Source: Rhea pennata (taxonomy: Eukaryota; Chordata; Aves; Rheiformes; Rheidae). From it: 64,000 nucleotides of DNA. The translations under genes and the position numbers were made by a program. Shown here piece by piece: positions 1 to 12,807 of this stretch. The notes beneath the pieces were generated by a model that searched no databases, had not been told where the DNA came from, and worked only from the letters and a program-made list of their open reading frames with translations. The DNA lies in contig NC_084702.1 in NCBI RefSeq assembly GCF_028389875.1, positions 41,973,053 through 42,037,052 of the forward strand, given 5' to 3'. Numbering within the stretch: position 1 is the first letter of the stretch; each line of letters starts with the position of its first letter.

Positions 1-3000
1 AAATGCTCCCCCCTAAACAGGACTGACCCTAAAGAAACTGGTAAGGCTTATGATGAAATTTCTGAAAGTATGTCAGATCCTGCAGCCGTTGCTCAACGTT
101 TCACTCCATCCATACTGAGGCTTCAGTGTTTCTTCCCTTTGGCATTTTTCCATTCTTTCCATAAATAATATGCTGAAAGGCCAAACTGCTACTGAAACTG
201 CAGAGGCAAACCTGCACAATTACAAAGAAACCTATTCCATTAAATTTCAAATACCATTTAAAAAAAAAAAAAAAAGATTTTCCTGTAAGAAGTCCAGTAT
301 ATAATGAGCATATACACACATTTTAGCTGTAACCCTCATGCTCCTGTGTCATAGTGAGATAAATTATCGGAATCATATTCTGCATTGCAGTATGATTTTG
401 TCTTCCAATCTGATATCAAATGAAGACTATCGTACATCAAAGTACATTGTATAATAAGGCTGCCACTGAACTGGAATGAGGACAAGCTACCATGGTTTAT
501 TAATGTTGCTGCTGAAACTAAAATAGAAATACGAAAGCCAAATTCTGCCCTAAGTAATTCAGGCTACCCTGAGAACCAGTGTGCCAGAAGGGGCATTCAG
601 CCTTGGGGGTCTGCTGCTAGAGGGATAGATAAACTTCAGGTCTCCTTCTCCAGAGGACACTCTGGAAGAAGCATGGGGGTGAAACTGCAGAACAGATGAT
701 GGGAAGGCCCATTCTGGCCTTTCAGCAGACCACTGTCCCTGGAGATGCAAGGCTGCAGATGGCGTATGCTGCCATAAGTGTACATGGAACAGGTTTCCTT
801 CTGTGCGTGTTTCATGTATATTATTTAATATAATGAGGGCTGAATCAGCATTTGGCTCACAGATGAGAGCACCACAGGTTCCAGTTATGGCACATTAGGT
901 CTATGGCATTGCAACACAGCCTGGAGGGGAGTTTGTCACAGCCCTGGAAGTAGGCATAGATGGCAAGAGCCTCCACATTGTTTTCCATGTGTGAGATAAA
1001 GCTCATAGTGCAAATCTAAAAAATACAGCTGTGATAGCTGTAGCGAAATAAAGAGCAAAAATGGGGATCTGCTTTCAATTACACTTGCACAGCACTTCCT
1101 CTCCTTTCCAGGATTTGCCTGAAATCAGCTGGAACGAGAATCTGACCCAAAGATCTGCACTGCGGAAGGTTTGCAGCCCTGTACTTTCAAGCAGAAGTTA
1201 GATAATGTTTCTGTTACTTATTACTTACAATTAAGTAGTATCTATCCCAAGTACTGTTTTACTACTTCAGCTGACAAATGATAATATTTGATGGCTTTAC
1301 AGTTTGCTTGAGCATTCTTCTAACGGAGAATTGTTTTCCAAGCTAAGCACAAAGAAGACATAGTAGAGCAAATGTAAAAAGTTTACAGAAGAAAGGTTTC
1401 AATCTCTGAAAACTACTTTAAATGCTTTGTGTGTATGCTCAATATGATCAGTAAAAACATATAGATGGACCAAATCTTCCTCCCACTGAAGTCAATGCCC
1501 ATTATGGTGGTGAATTGGGTTTAGGCCTGAGAATTTTATCAGGACAACTTTATGAATATTTACTTGATAAAACTATACATCGTAGAACTTTTCAAGGCAT
1601 CGGCACTCCATTCTTGCTTCCATTATGCCCCTTAGCCTAGCTGCCATTTTAATGATACTTCCTAGATAGGGTTTGGCAGGATGAAAGCAGTAGTACTTGC
1701 ACAAAGAAGAAAAAAATAGCAGGTTACATTACAACAGAAAGGCTGCAAAGCTAAAAAAGATGCTAGCTTGAAGATTCTTTGCAAGTATTGCAAAATTCTA
1801 TTGACTCAAGCAAGGACAGAGATGGATAGGATAATGTGAAAACAGAAATTATCACTTTTTGTAGATGAAAGGTTTAAAGCAGATTTTTTTTGTTTCCTGG
1901 TAAGTTGTACAGTTTAGAGAGCATTGGCTTCTTTGACAATTAGAACAGCAAATAAAGTAAATAACAAAAAATAATTCGACGTAGAACTTTGCAGTGTTCT
2001 GATTGCCATGATTTTGAATAGAAAATTTCTATCAGGAGGTTTCTTTCCTTACTATAATGTGTAAATTACTTTTCTGCTTGCTTGCTTGTTTTTGGTAAAC
2101 GTAATATCCTTCCTAAAGAATGCAGTGATCACCACTGCATTTACATTACTGCACAGTAAAGGGCATAGTACAGTAGTGGCTGTATTATGTCTCACAGTGA
2201 GAAAGAACAGCAACTCTTTACATTTACATTTCACATTATATGAAACAAAAAAGATATTTATTCATTACTGTTAAATACAAGCAGTCATTATCTAATGTCT
2301 GTTTATCAGTCCAGTTCACCATTACGTGCCCTTAATATCCTAAAGCAAATGCTTAAACCCAGCATGTATCCAGTACATCTAATGCAAGAAGACATCAGTA
2401 TCACTGCAGAGGCACCACTGTGCACCAGCAACTCTCCTGCATGTCTGGCAGCATCACAAGAGAAGCAGCAGACAGCAGGCCGTAAGCCTCCTTTGGACAT
2501 TTGGACGTAATTTGTAGGTAGAAAGCCAATAAACTTTCTGTTGCACCTGTATATATAATGGACTTAATTCTTCCTGAACTTAAACGATGCCTGTTCGTCT
2601 ATACTTACTTCTACTTTTTGTTGGAGTGGGAAGTATCCTGGTGGTTCGCTGTGCCTCAGGGATGGAGGTGATACTGAGGATTAAACATGAGGTTTCATTT
2701 CACAAAAATCATATGCTATCAGTGAGTTACATCCTTTATTAAACATAGCTGCTAATTTTCATAAGGGCAATCCTAACACTGAGCTTAAATTCTTACTCAT
2801 ATACAGTCACTTCTACATTATATAAATTATTGGCATTCAACAGCAGTCAGGTTTCCTGATGGAGAATATTAAATAGTTATAACTAATGTTTCATCTTCTC
2901 CCGAAACTTTTTGTTCTCCCAGGAGGTTTAAACAAAGGAAACTCAGTAAGTTTAAGCAGAAGGTACTGTGCCTATTCTCTGTGGTAACTGCTGGGACCGA

Positions 3001-4272
3001 GTTGATAGGACCCTGCCCACAGATGCCTAGCAACATACACCCTATATGCTACCACTCCCATTAAGCTTGTCATGGGCTTAATTGCACCTCCAAAGCAAAG
3101 TAACACTGTTTGCTTATATCTTAGGGTTCAGAGAATTCAAGCTTTTCCAAACAGCCACAGGTAATTAATATGGCAGCAGCAGAATGACTTGCACCAGATA
3201 GATGCTGTTACTTTAGGGCTTTAGTGGAATATTTAGTAGGTGAAAGATTTTCCTAATGCCAAGCCATTAGATTTATTAGTATTGTATGACAAGCAGATGT
3301 CAGATTCATGGTCAGTGTCGGCCTAACAGTGATGCCTAAGTTGACATAATGTCATTACCATGTAAAAATAATAGGGAGCTGTTGGGTAGGAGGGGCTGAT
3401 GCAATGCCAGCATAATTATACACATCAGTATAAATCATGCCATGGTGCATTACTGTAGTGCAGCAAATTCAAGTGAAGAATGCTTGTTTTTCAAGATAGT
3501 GTGTTTAGCAAAATATAGTGATACTTTTGAACTAGAAAATAGAATGTGTAGGTATTTTGCTTACCATTCCCTCATGTTTATGGAATTAACAAATGTATTA
3601 CAAGAATGTGCCTTTTTGAAATGATCAGATGCTTCAGTGTGAACAAATCTGAGTGAAACACATGAAGGGGTATATCTGCAAATGTTACAGTAGGATGCTG
3701 GCACATAACATATGATGAACACATGGTATGATCTAGTAAGCATGACTTAGGGTTGGCTGTGTAAGGTGCAAAATGGCTGATTTGCAGTGGGCTTAGGCAG
3801 ATTACTAGACACATGATCATCTAATGCATTTTTTTCTTTTAAAAAATGTCACTTTTAATCTTTGCTCTCAGCCTACCTGTGGTGTTTCTGAAAGGTGCAA
3901 ACAGCATATCCTTGTGCTGTACAGAGACAGTGTGTGAAATAAGGACTCAGTGTCTGGAGCTAGTGGGAGTGTTTCCCCTGAGAGAGCGCTTTCTCTCATG
4001 GATTCAATAACAGGTCATCGACGTGAGATGGCCTCGGGAACGCACTGAATGTGTATCTCTACCAGCAATCTTAACCGTATCTTCTTACTGTGTGTGCTCA
4101 CTTTTTTGAAGTGTTTGGGCAACCAGTCTGCCCCGCAACACACAAGCAGTGTGCGTTGCTATCACAGGTAGCTGCAACACCCATCTCTGGCTTTTCCCAT
4201 GATGAGCTTGTTTGCCAGCAGGCACTGGCCCTGAATTGAATCTGGCCACTTCTCTATTTCTCTGTTACCTAG

Positions 4273-4341
4273 TGCCAACTGGAAGGTCGATGTCTGCCAA
4301 CATCCACCGCAATGATTTTTCTCTTGGCAAAAAAACCCCAC
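4273..4341 (+). other. Exon-like segment of unknown gene
   Basis: A pyrimidine-rich acceptor ending in CTAG at 4272 and a strong donor, GTAAGT at 4342, bracket 69 nt (23 codons, so symmetric phase). One frame is open throughout and includes an ATG followed by the residues SANIHRNDFSLGKKTP. I do not recognise this peptide. It could be an alternative 5' exon of NREP, an exon of an unplaced upstream gene or lncRNA, or chance splice signals. The + strand orientation matches NREP. Only the splice signals and open frame are seen; transcription is a guess. Confidence 0.25.
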
Positions 4342-7300
4342 GTAAGTATCAGAGATAGCATTTTTTAATCTGCTGGTATAATCGTTAATTGTGGCTACAA
4401 TTCAGATTTTATATGTTAGACTGAATTGTATGTACTTTTCTCCTCTCTTATAACAGAGGCACAATTAGAAGTTAAGTATTGAAAAAATCTTGAGTTAACC
4501 AAATGATTAGAAATTCAGATATTTAGTCCTGCAAACAGCTCTGCCTGGAAGTTGTGCTTCTCCTTGCAAGGTGTTTCTGAGGAAGATGCTAAATGCTCCA
4601 TGCAGCTTTAAATGATTCTGTGTGGAGCCTCGTGCCATATACCTTTCATATTTTGAGTATTCATCATAGAAATGCATGCAAGGTATTTACCTATTATACG
4701 TTAGCTACAAAACTTCATCTTGCCCACTGAGGATTATCAAGGTCATCTGGTAAGCAGTAAGAATAACGGGGTGTTTTTTAGTTCAGCAAAAGCTAAGATT
4801 GAAATCCCTCTCACTTTACTTTACTTTTCTCACTGCCTTCTCACTGTTCTTGTCCCCTAATAGATTTGCTTAGTTTAGCTTATATATATGTGTTTTCACT
4901 TGGATATAAGTATATGTTTTCAGTCTCCTACAGAAAATAATAAATAGGAATGAAGGGTTAGATTCATGCTGTTTCTTCCCACTTTCAGCAGTGGGAAGCC
5001 TACTTCAAATCTTGTATCGGTCGAGGATTTTACTCTCTGTCTTCCAAGAGAGTGTCCCAACATTCATTCCTTATGGCTCAGTGAATATTTAAGTGGTTCT
5101 TGCAAAGCAGAAACAAGAAAGGTTGAGTGATACTCCCTTTAGGATATTCTAAGTCTGGGGGCTGTGATGTTTGTTTGGGAGGCTCAGGTTGGTCAGCAGG
5201 ATGTTGGCAGGACCCCATTCTAGTGTGCATTTGCAGGCTGAAAAAAATGCACACTGACAGCTCAGCGTCCCAAAATGTGCTGTAGCATGCTGGTTGAGAC
5301 ATTTTCTGGGAGGGGGGAATGCCAGAAAATCAAGTCTGGGTCTCCCATATTCTAGCTCACCATTCTAGCTGTCAAGCTATGCCCTCTTTCGTTGTGAAGC
5401 TAATATTGAAAATAAAGGAAGGGGGGTTGCTTGGACTGAAAGTACTGAAAGTACTTGCTAAATTGGGTTTGTATTCACAAAAGTTTCAGGATGGCTGAAA
5501 GGCCACATTTTGGGGAATCAACTCTTGCAGGGACTGTGCCCAGCTGAAGCCATGAGGCTCTCTCATCTTAGTCCCCAGGTGTCTCCTTCCGAAAGCAGAC
5601 CTCCGGAGACAAGAGGTGGGCAGGGCGAGGGAGTGCTCCGCACTTTAGTCTTTTGTCCCCATGACTCAGCCGGCAGATCTGAACCAGAGCTGGGAGGGAG
5701 GTGATCTGCTGCTGACCTTGCTCAGTCACTGACACATTGCGCTCTCCCAGGAAGAAATGCACTTCTGCCCGAAGGGACACCTCTGCTCCCAGAGGAGCTC
5801 ACGTGCTGTGGTGTCCCTCACTCAAGTCTGTTGTAAACCAGTCTGACATTCTTCTGTGTGCATCCGTACGCCTGTGGGTACTGGATGATGAGCACAGTTT
5901 AACGCTGCAACCCAAGCAAGGCCCTAGAATGAAAAAATGGTTTCATGTAAACCTTAAGGTCTTCTGAAACGGTTTTACTCTTTCCTGTTCCCTTTCTGTT
6001 CCCTCTCTTCTCTCCACCACACCTTCTGCACACCTGGCTGTTAAATCCAGACACACATAAGTGTAGATATGTTTAACGCTGTCTAGACAAGTACCCTATT
6101 AAGCTGGGCTGGGGCAGCAGTTGCCATAGCGATGAACAAATAAGGTTTTGCAGCTGAAAACGAGGTAGTGGGATTTGCATACGTTCTTTACGCTATAGTG
6201 GGGGGGATGTCAGAGTGAATTTACAGTGTGGGAAATGGCAGCTCAGTGTTAACTATTAACAGAAGAGCCATAAATAGAAAATGATATAGTTGGTGAAGGA
6301 CTAGACTTATAGTTTCACAATAAAGGTGAAAACGGTAAGTTTTGAAATAACAGGCCCCCAAATGCTCCTAAATGCAAAGAAGAAGAAGAAGTAAGTTTGT
6401 AGGACTTCTGTTTCTGACTGTTCAGTGTGAAGCATGAAAATAATAATGAAAATAAGCATGATGTAAAACCTTATCTCATGAGCTGCTTTTATTTTTACAT
6501 TTGAAGTTTACTCTGAAATTTTCACTTGACAGGCAGTAGTTTTTTACTTTTATGGTGGACCAGAAAGCCAATTTCAGTTTTCACACCATTTTTGACTAGC
6601 ACTGCAATGGAATTGCTGGGGCCAACTAAAAAAGAAACCACCAGATTTTTTTACTGTAACAAAGGTTCATGTGAAAAATCTTTCCACCTTTTGTTATATT
6701 GTGTATTATAGATACAAACACATCTCTCTATTCTTACGGAAGGAGTTAAGCCACAGCAAGCAGTGTGGGAGAGTGTCTGGGGGAAGGGAGAGAGGCCTCC
6801 AAGGAGAGGCTGACGCCTCTTCTCCTTGGCCAGGAGCACTCCCAGTGGCAGCGCCAGGGACACGGCACCACTGCAGTCGTCCACTGCTCGTGTCCCCTTC
6901 TTGCCTCACTTATGGTTGCTTCCGGTTCATTACAAACCCATTTTCAGCTGTAAAAGAAACCAAGTGTAGGCAAATAGACCTTAACATGGTGTGTTTGCTT
7001 TGCAGTTGCTTTTATTTTCATCTGTAGTTCCTGCAGTTTGTTTCACTGAAGAGATGTAATTGTACTCAGAGGAAATACAGCAAGGAAGTACTATTTCAGA
7101 TAATTATGACATGTTCATGAGTTTCTTTTCTCTTGAACCCTTTCTCTTTTGCATAATTTTTCTATTAAAGCTTTAGACGTTTAAGCTGTGTATTTTGATG
7201 TGTATATTAATATACACAAGAATGCCTGTGAGCTGTAAGATACGAAGGAAATATTTTTCGTAATAGAACAAGTTCAGACAAATTTAGTCTTAGTCCCAAA

Positions 7301-7711
7301 TTTTTCATCTATAAATTGGCACTTGTCCCATTTTGAGATAATTATGATTCCTCCTTTCATGTGTTCATGGGAATAAATAGAGTTTTTCTGTTGACTTCAG
7401 AGGCAGGTAGATGTGGGCCCACAGACTTCAGAAGAAAAAATACAAACATATATCCAAATGTCAAACAAGTGTCCCCTTAAACTCCTCCTACTGAGGTCTT
7501 TGCCTGACCTCAATTTTGTGAACTGATCAGCTGTATTTACTTCAAAGGGAGATGAGTTAGCTGAGCATTTCTGAGAATTTTACTTCAAACAGGGAATCGT
7601 ACAGATGATGTCACCTGAAAATTCCAGGGAACAGCATGGCAATTAAATAGCATGGGCTATTTATGATATTTTAAAATATTTTAGAATTGAAAGGTTAAAC
7701 TTAGCCAAAAA

Positions 7712-7726
7712 AGAGAGAGAGAGAGA
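7712..7726. repeat. (GA)n simple repeat
   Basis: A short uninterrupted GA dinucleotide tract sits in AT-rich sequence. Nothing links it to a gene. Confidence 0.8.
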
Positions 7727-9083
7727 ATTATTATTAGTGCATATGGATAAAATGCCTATGTTTTCTCGACCTCAGTTCTAGTTTCAGTAATTTTTTTTAT
7801 GGAGGAACTACCGTAATGGTTGTTTCCTGAGATGAAACACCTAGTATTACACATTACTGTTTCTACCCATTTCTCATGTTAACTTTTGTGCAGGTGCAAA
7901 AGTTGGCTATTTTTTGTCTACACTTAAGAAAGTTCATAGGTAGGTGTGTAGGACTGAGGTGGGTAGGAACCACTACAACTTACAGTAGTAAAGGCAGTAT
8001 TTTTGCCAGTGTAACCTAAACCCTAGGTCCCTAAGAAGTACAACTTGTATCCTTGAATGAGTTTTGTGACAGGATAATTGTATCTATAAAAATTCTTCTG
8101 TTGCAAGAGCTGTGTTGGTTAGGTGTGTATGTTTTCCTGGCTTCTTGCCAACATAGTTGTGTGGCTAAAACTTGCTGGTGTGGCCCATAGCTCAGCACTG
8201 AAATTCTTACAGAGAAAACTGAGAGTTAACATGCCTACTCCGATATGCTGCTACAGGATTAGATAAACTACAGGTTCTCAGGACATTTTCCGTAGGAATA
8301 TGTTAAGTAAATGATTGCCAGTGTTTCTGCTAGAATGTAAATGCTCAGGTAAATAACTTCATAATGTATGTAGGCATCCTTTTTTCTTACTGAAGAAGCA
8401 TCCATCTTCTCATCAAGCATCAGCTTCCAAAAAACTGCAAAATCTTCTGCTATTATTTCCAATAAATGTCCTTGTAAAAAGATTATCTCCATTATTGTGA
8501 AGAATGAACATGGTGGGGGGGTTCAGGATTATGTACAGTGTATATTGAAACCTCATTTTTGAGCCTCAGAGACTGTGAACTTTGGAGTTGTTTACAAACC
8601 TATTTTGTGCAAAATGAAAAATAAGGTCTATTTAAAATCTATGTTAAGCATTTCCCATACTCATAAAAATTGCTAGTACCTTATCTTAGGCATGCCCTTG
8701 ATTTCAGGATATTAGTAAATTTGAACATTTTTTGACATAGTAGTATTTTAAGTACACTTGATTTTCAATATATTTACATTCATGTATTTCTCAAAATATT
8801 TACAAATATACATTTACCAAAGTATATTTGATTTATCAGTGTATTTGACTTACAGAGTAATTTAAGTCATTTTTCTGTTGTTTCTAAGGTTCAGGTTCTC
8901 ATTTATTATAGTCTAAACTTTCTGTACAGATTTGAATCTTTTCTCAGCAAAAGTGGTAATAAAGCCACATATTCTGGTTAGCTGAGCCTAATACAGTTCT
9001 AAAAGATGTTACATAATTTTATACTTGAACAGCTATTTTCTTTTACAGCCATTATGGAAAACAACAGTTGCTTGATCATGGGG

Positions 9084-9108
9084 AAAAAAAAAAAAAAAAA
9101 AAAAAAAG
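9084..9108. repeat. Poly-A tract of 25
   Basis: This is an uninterrupted run of 25 A after GGG. I see no AATAAA signal just before it, no retrogene body and no clear target-site duplication, so I call it a simple homopolymer rather than the tail of a retroposed copy. Run length is prone to sequencing error. Confidence 0.85.
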
Positions 9109-10907
9109 TCTTTCTTCAAAAAATTACTGATAAAGGAATCATTCTTTCTCCAACCTACAATATTTTCAGATAAGTTTTGCATCTGCCTGGATAACCCATC
9201 TTGAAAATAAATTGGATTTAAGCTTTGGATTAGGCCCAATGTGGGATGTAACTGAACAGTACCACAATCTTAGAGTATCTTTATTTGTGCACATAGATTA
9301 GTTTGAACTCTGGTGGGGCTGGGGAGGAACCCATAGTTCTTATGTATTTCTGCAGTACATTTTGCTTTATCCTCAAACCAGTACCGGTATCAAAAATAGT
9401 ATATAATAAACTCTTAAGACAAGTTTTTCTGAGTTGTTTCATTTAGCACTTACTTGTTTTGGAAGAAAGGAGGAGAAGCAGAAATGTACTCCAGGGAAAT
9501 ACAAGCCCAATATAAATGAACATTTTCAAAAAATATACAGTAAGTTGATGTAATTTGGTGGAGACCTATATGCTTCTTAAAAAACTCATGTGCCTTGTTT
9601 TGCATAGAATCCTTTACATATCTTTTCATTGACTTTTTTACAAAAAGCCTATTCAACATACCGTTTTTCTTCTCTACTTCTAGTGCACAGCTTTCCTTCA
9701 CCACCACCTCTTGGCTCTTTGAGTCCAATATGCAGGGCTTCTTCAACCCTTCTTTGGGGGGTTTCTGCAAGGCATAGCCCAGAAAAAGAGTAGTGGAGGC
9801 ACTGATGTATTGTAAAAATTTCTCTTTTAGTTCTGGAAGCAAGGCAGTCCATGTAATGGATGCTTCAGAAATAACATTCTTTCTCTTGTGCCCTTTCTCC
9901 CCTGCCCTTAAATCTCCCTGTCAGTTGTTATATAAAAAATAGAGAAATAATCAGTGTTGCAGTTTCTTGAAAAGTTTAAGACAAGGAAAGAAGGGAGAAA
10001 CGGAGCAGGGGAACATGGCAGAGAAATGAACCTCCTGAGTTATTGAGTCCAGACTTTTCTTGTGACAGGTACCACAACATATAATCTCTTTGAGAAACCC
10101 TTCAAGCACCAAATACTATCTTAAATGTCAGTGGTCTCCTTTCTTCCCACCACTTCTGTGGGAGTGGTTGTTCCAGAAATTTGTGTGCATTCCTAGCGTG
10201 TTTTTGGCTATATTTTCCCCAGCTTGCCTTTTGCCGTTCCAGAGTGCCCTGAACAGGCAAACTTTGAGCAGCTCTTCGCTGGAATGAAGTGAATGCAAAT
10301 AGACTCCCTCTTTCCATTTCTCTTGTCTCTGCAACCTTGATCTCCAATCCTGGGTCATTCTTCAGATGAGCTGTCCCATCAATAGCTACTCTTTAGAATC
10401 ACAGTAGGGAGCTTTTCCAAAAAACAAGTAATCTGTAGAAGCAGCTCTGTAAATTGTCTTCCTTTTCCATCTGCTTTGAGATAGCCAATGCTGATTGTTG
10501 TGGTTATCAACAGTTCTTGCCTGAGCTGTTTTTTTTTTCTTTTTCTAAAGAAGTTACCCCTTCTGTTCAGAAGACTAGGGTCTGCCTCTCCTACGGTGTG
10601 ACTTTCTTACTGTATTATGTCTTAGAGCAGCACAGATAACTGAAAGTGCTGAAGCCGACAAATAAAAGGTGCTTCAGAAGCCTACAAATCACATAACCTT
10701 CAGGTAATATAATGCGATGAAGAGCTTGGTAGTAAATTGTATGAAATGCTGTAGTATTGTTTGGCAAAATATTCTTTTTTGATTATCAGATGATAGAAGT
10801 GTGAGATCTCCTGCTGCTACCATATTGGAGTTACAGTTTTACCACTGTTTGCTTCCTTTGCCTGCTGTAAAATTGGTATATCTTATGGCTGAGTAAACAA
10901 TCAAACA

Positions 10908-11210
10908 AGGAGCTGGAACCAGGCTTTTCACAGTGGTGCATGGACAGAGTATGAGAGACAAGGGCATGAGCTGAAATGAGAGGTTCAGACTGGCTTTAAG
11001 GAAAAACTTCTCCCCCACACCAAAACAGTCCAGCAGTAGCACAAGTTGAGCAGAGAGGCTGTGCTGTCTCTCCATCCTTGGAGGGTTTCAAGACTTGACT
11101 GAACAAAGCCCTGAACAACCTGGTCCAACCTCAGAGTTGTGTGCAGGAGGTTCGGCTGGAGACCCCCAAGCTCCCTTCCAGCCTGAATTAGCTTGTGACT
11201 CTGTGATCTG
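10908..11210 (+). mobile_element. CR1 LINE 3' fragment, old
   Basis: The sequence follows the avian CR1 3' region in order: GGAGC.GGAACCAGGCT, a CAGTGG segment, GAGACAAGGGCATGAGCTG, the AGAGAGGCTGTGCTGTCTC block, GAGGGTTTCAAGACTTGACTG, then CCTGAACAACCTGGTCCAAC and CCCTTCCAGCCTGAATTA. It ends near a decayed CTCTGTGATCTG tail. The orientation is sense on the + strand. It is strongly 5' truncated and many positions differ from younger CR1 copies, so it is an old insertion. No coding capacity remains. Confidence 0.88.
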
Positions 11211-12779
11211 AAATAAAACAACCAGATTGTCTGCCATAATTTCATGGCTATGAAATAATCTCCATCAACAGACCCCCTCTCCCTGCCAGGCTGGGAAGTG
11301 TTTAAATGGATGTGCTCACACCATACCCTGATGGACACCTTGTGAAGGTGCTATCCAGTTGTTAAATGAAGCAGTTTGAATGGTACCATTCTGCTATGAA
11401 CATACACACAGGATGTTTGTGGATGTTTCTACTCTGGAAACAAGGAGCAAACACACCTTAGTCATCTTACAGGCAAGAACCATATAGATAAAGAAAGGTT
11501 GCTCAAGTAATCAGATCTTGCAGATACTCAGATTCTTGAATTATAACATGGAAGAAATAAATTTAGGGCACTGAATCTTAGAAGCAGAGAATCCCAGAAG
11601 TCCACTCCAGGCTAGCAGCAAGGTGCTATGGTAAAGGCTATTTGAAGCTTTCAGTTCTCTTAAAATGTAATTTAAAGCAAACTACATTGTAATCTTCTGA
11701 TCTAAAAAATGATACAGAGCTGCAGAAGTGCACTAAGGTGACCATTCTGGGTAAGACAGTCTCTTGGCTCATAAATACGGTAAAGCATTTTAAGTCACCA
11801 TGGTTACCTTAGAATTCAAGCTATAGTTATAGTTCCAGTGAAATCCTGGGGCTGTGAACCACTTTGAGGTGAGAATGATGAGCCCTTCATTAGCTGAGCA
11901 GGTATGTATCATTCTCCCTATCAGATTGCATCACTTCCATTTTATTTTACGTGGGGTGAGTTTGAGTGATGCAGCCTTCAGCTGAGTACCTGTCACTCTC
12001 AGGCAGCTGGGAAGGGGAGACACTATGAATTGTTTCACTGAGGATGAGACTAGGGGCTTGATCTAAAGATCGCTGATGAATTCCTATTGAGTTCGGCTGA
12101 TGCTGAATCAAGCTGCCAGAGAAGATCACCACCATGATGACAGTACCTTAGGCCAAAGCACCCAGGACTTTTTCTGTAGCCAAATATTTGTCCAGATTAA
12201 ATGATGAGGATGGGAGGAGGGTGCATTTGTGACAGATCAGTCCATGCATGAACTGTGATGTGTCTTGGGGAAACAAGGCTCCTACCAGCAGGCACCTTAT
12301 ACAGTCACAACCTATGAGGAGAAAAATCAGAAAATCTAAGCATTCAGTTTGTTTGTTTGTTTAAAAAAAGTTTTAAGATGTTCTTTATTATTTCTTCTTT
12401 CCTACCTGGAGATTCCTTTCTTAGACGTAGAATGTTTCAAACAAAATGGATGAGTTTTATCAAATAGATAATTTTACCAAACAACTTTTAAAAAGATTAC
12501 CCAGATCCTCTGAACAATCCTGAAAAGAATGTGACTCCTTCAAAATGTCATAATGATACTTCTACTACTTTCAAGTCGATCTTAAAAAATCCAAAGACTG
12601 CGACTAATTTTTAACTTGGATTTGAAAGTAATTAAATGATCATTCGTATATTATGATGGGTTTGAAGTCTGACGTTGTTTTTAAATCTATGAGTTAACAT
12701 ACAGCATTTTTCTAGGTAATCCTAAAGATGTTTAAGGGAATAGGAGTGGTTGTTAAACACACAAAAGGAGATCTCATCT

Positions 12780-12807
12780 ATAATCTATGTAATCTATATA
12801 ATCTATC
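12780..12807. repeat. Three-copy 9-bp tandem repeat
   Basis: Three adjacent copies of a unit like ATAATCTAT / GTAATCTAT lie directly before a T-rich tract ending in CAG at about 12818. This is a local duplication and no function is visible. Confidence 0.6.

Larger units (their letters stand above)
1..10907. other. Upstream non-coding stretch
   Basis: This is AT-rich, CpG-poor DNA with no recognisable protein-coding gene. Open frames are short and have no family signature. It holds an A tract at 260-275, an exon-like segment at 4273-4341, a (GA)n tract near 7712, a degenerate AT-rich tract around 8700-8860, a 25-A run at 9084-9108 and one longish minus-strand open frame around 9450-9842. By human gene order this side should face EPB41L4A, but no exon of that gene is recognisable. 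Undetected conserved enhancers are possible and cannot be judged from one sequence. Confidence 0.6.

Noticed and set aside
9084..9108. Poly-A run as the tail of a processed pseudogene
   Set aside because: No coding or mRNA-like body precedes it on either strand and no target-site duplication is visible.
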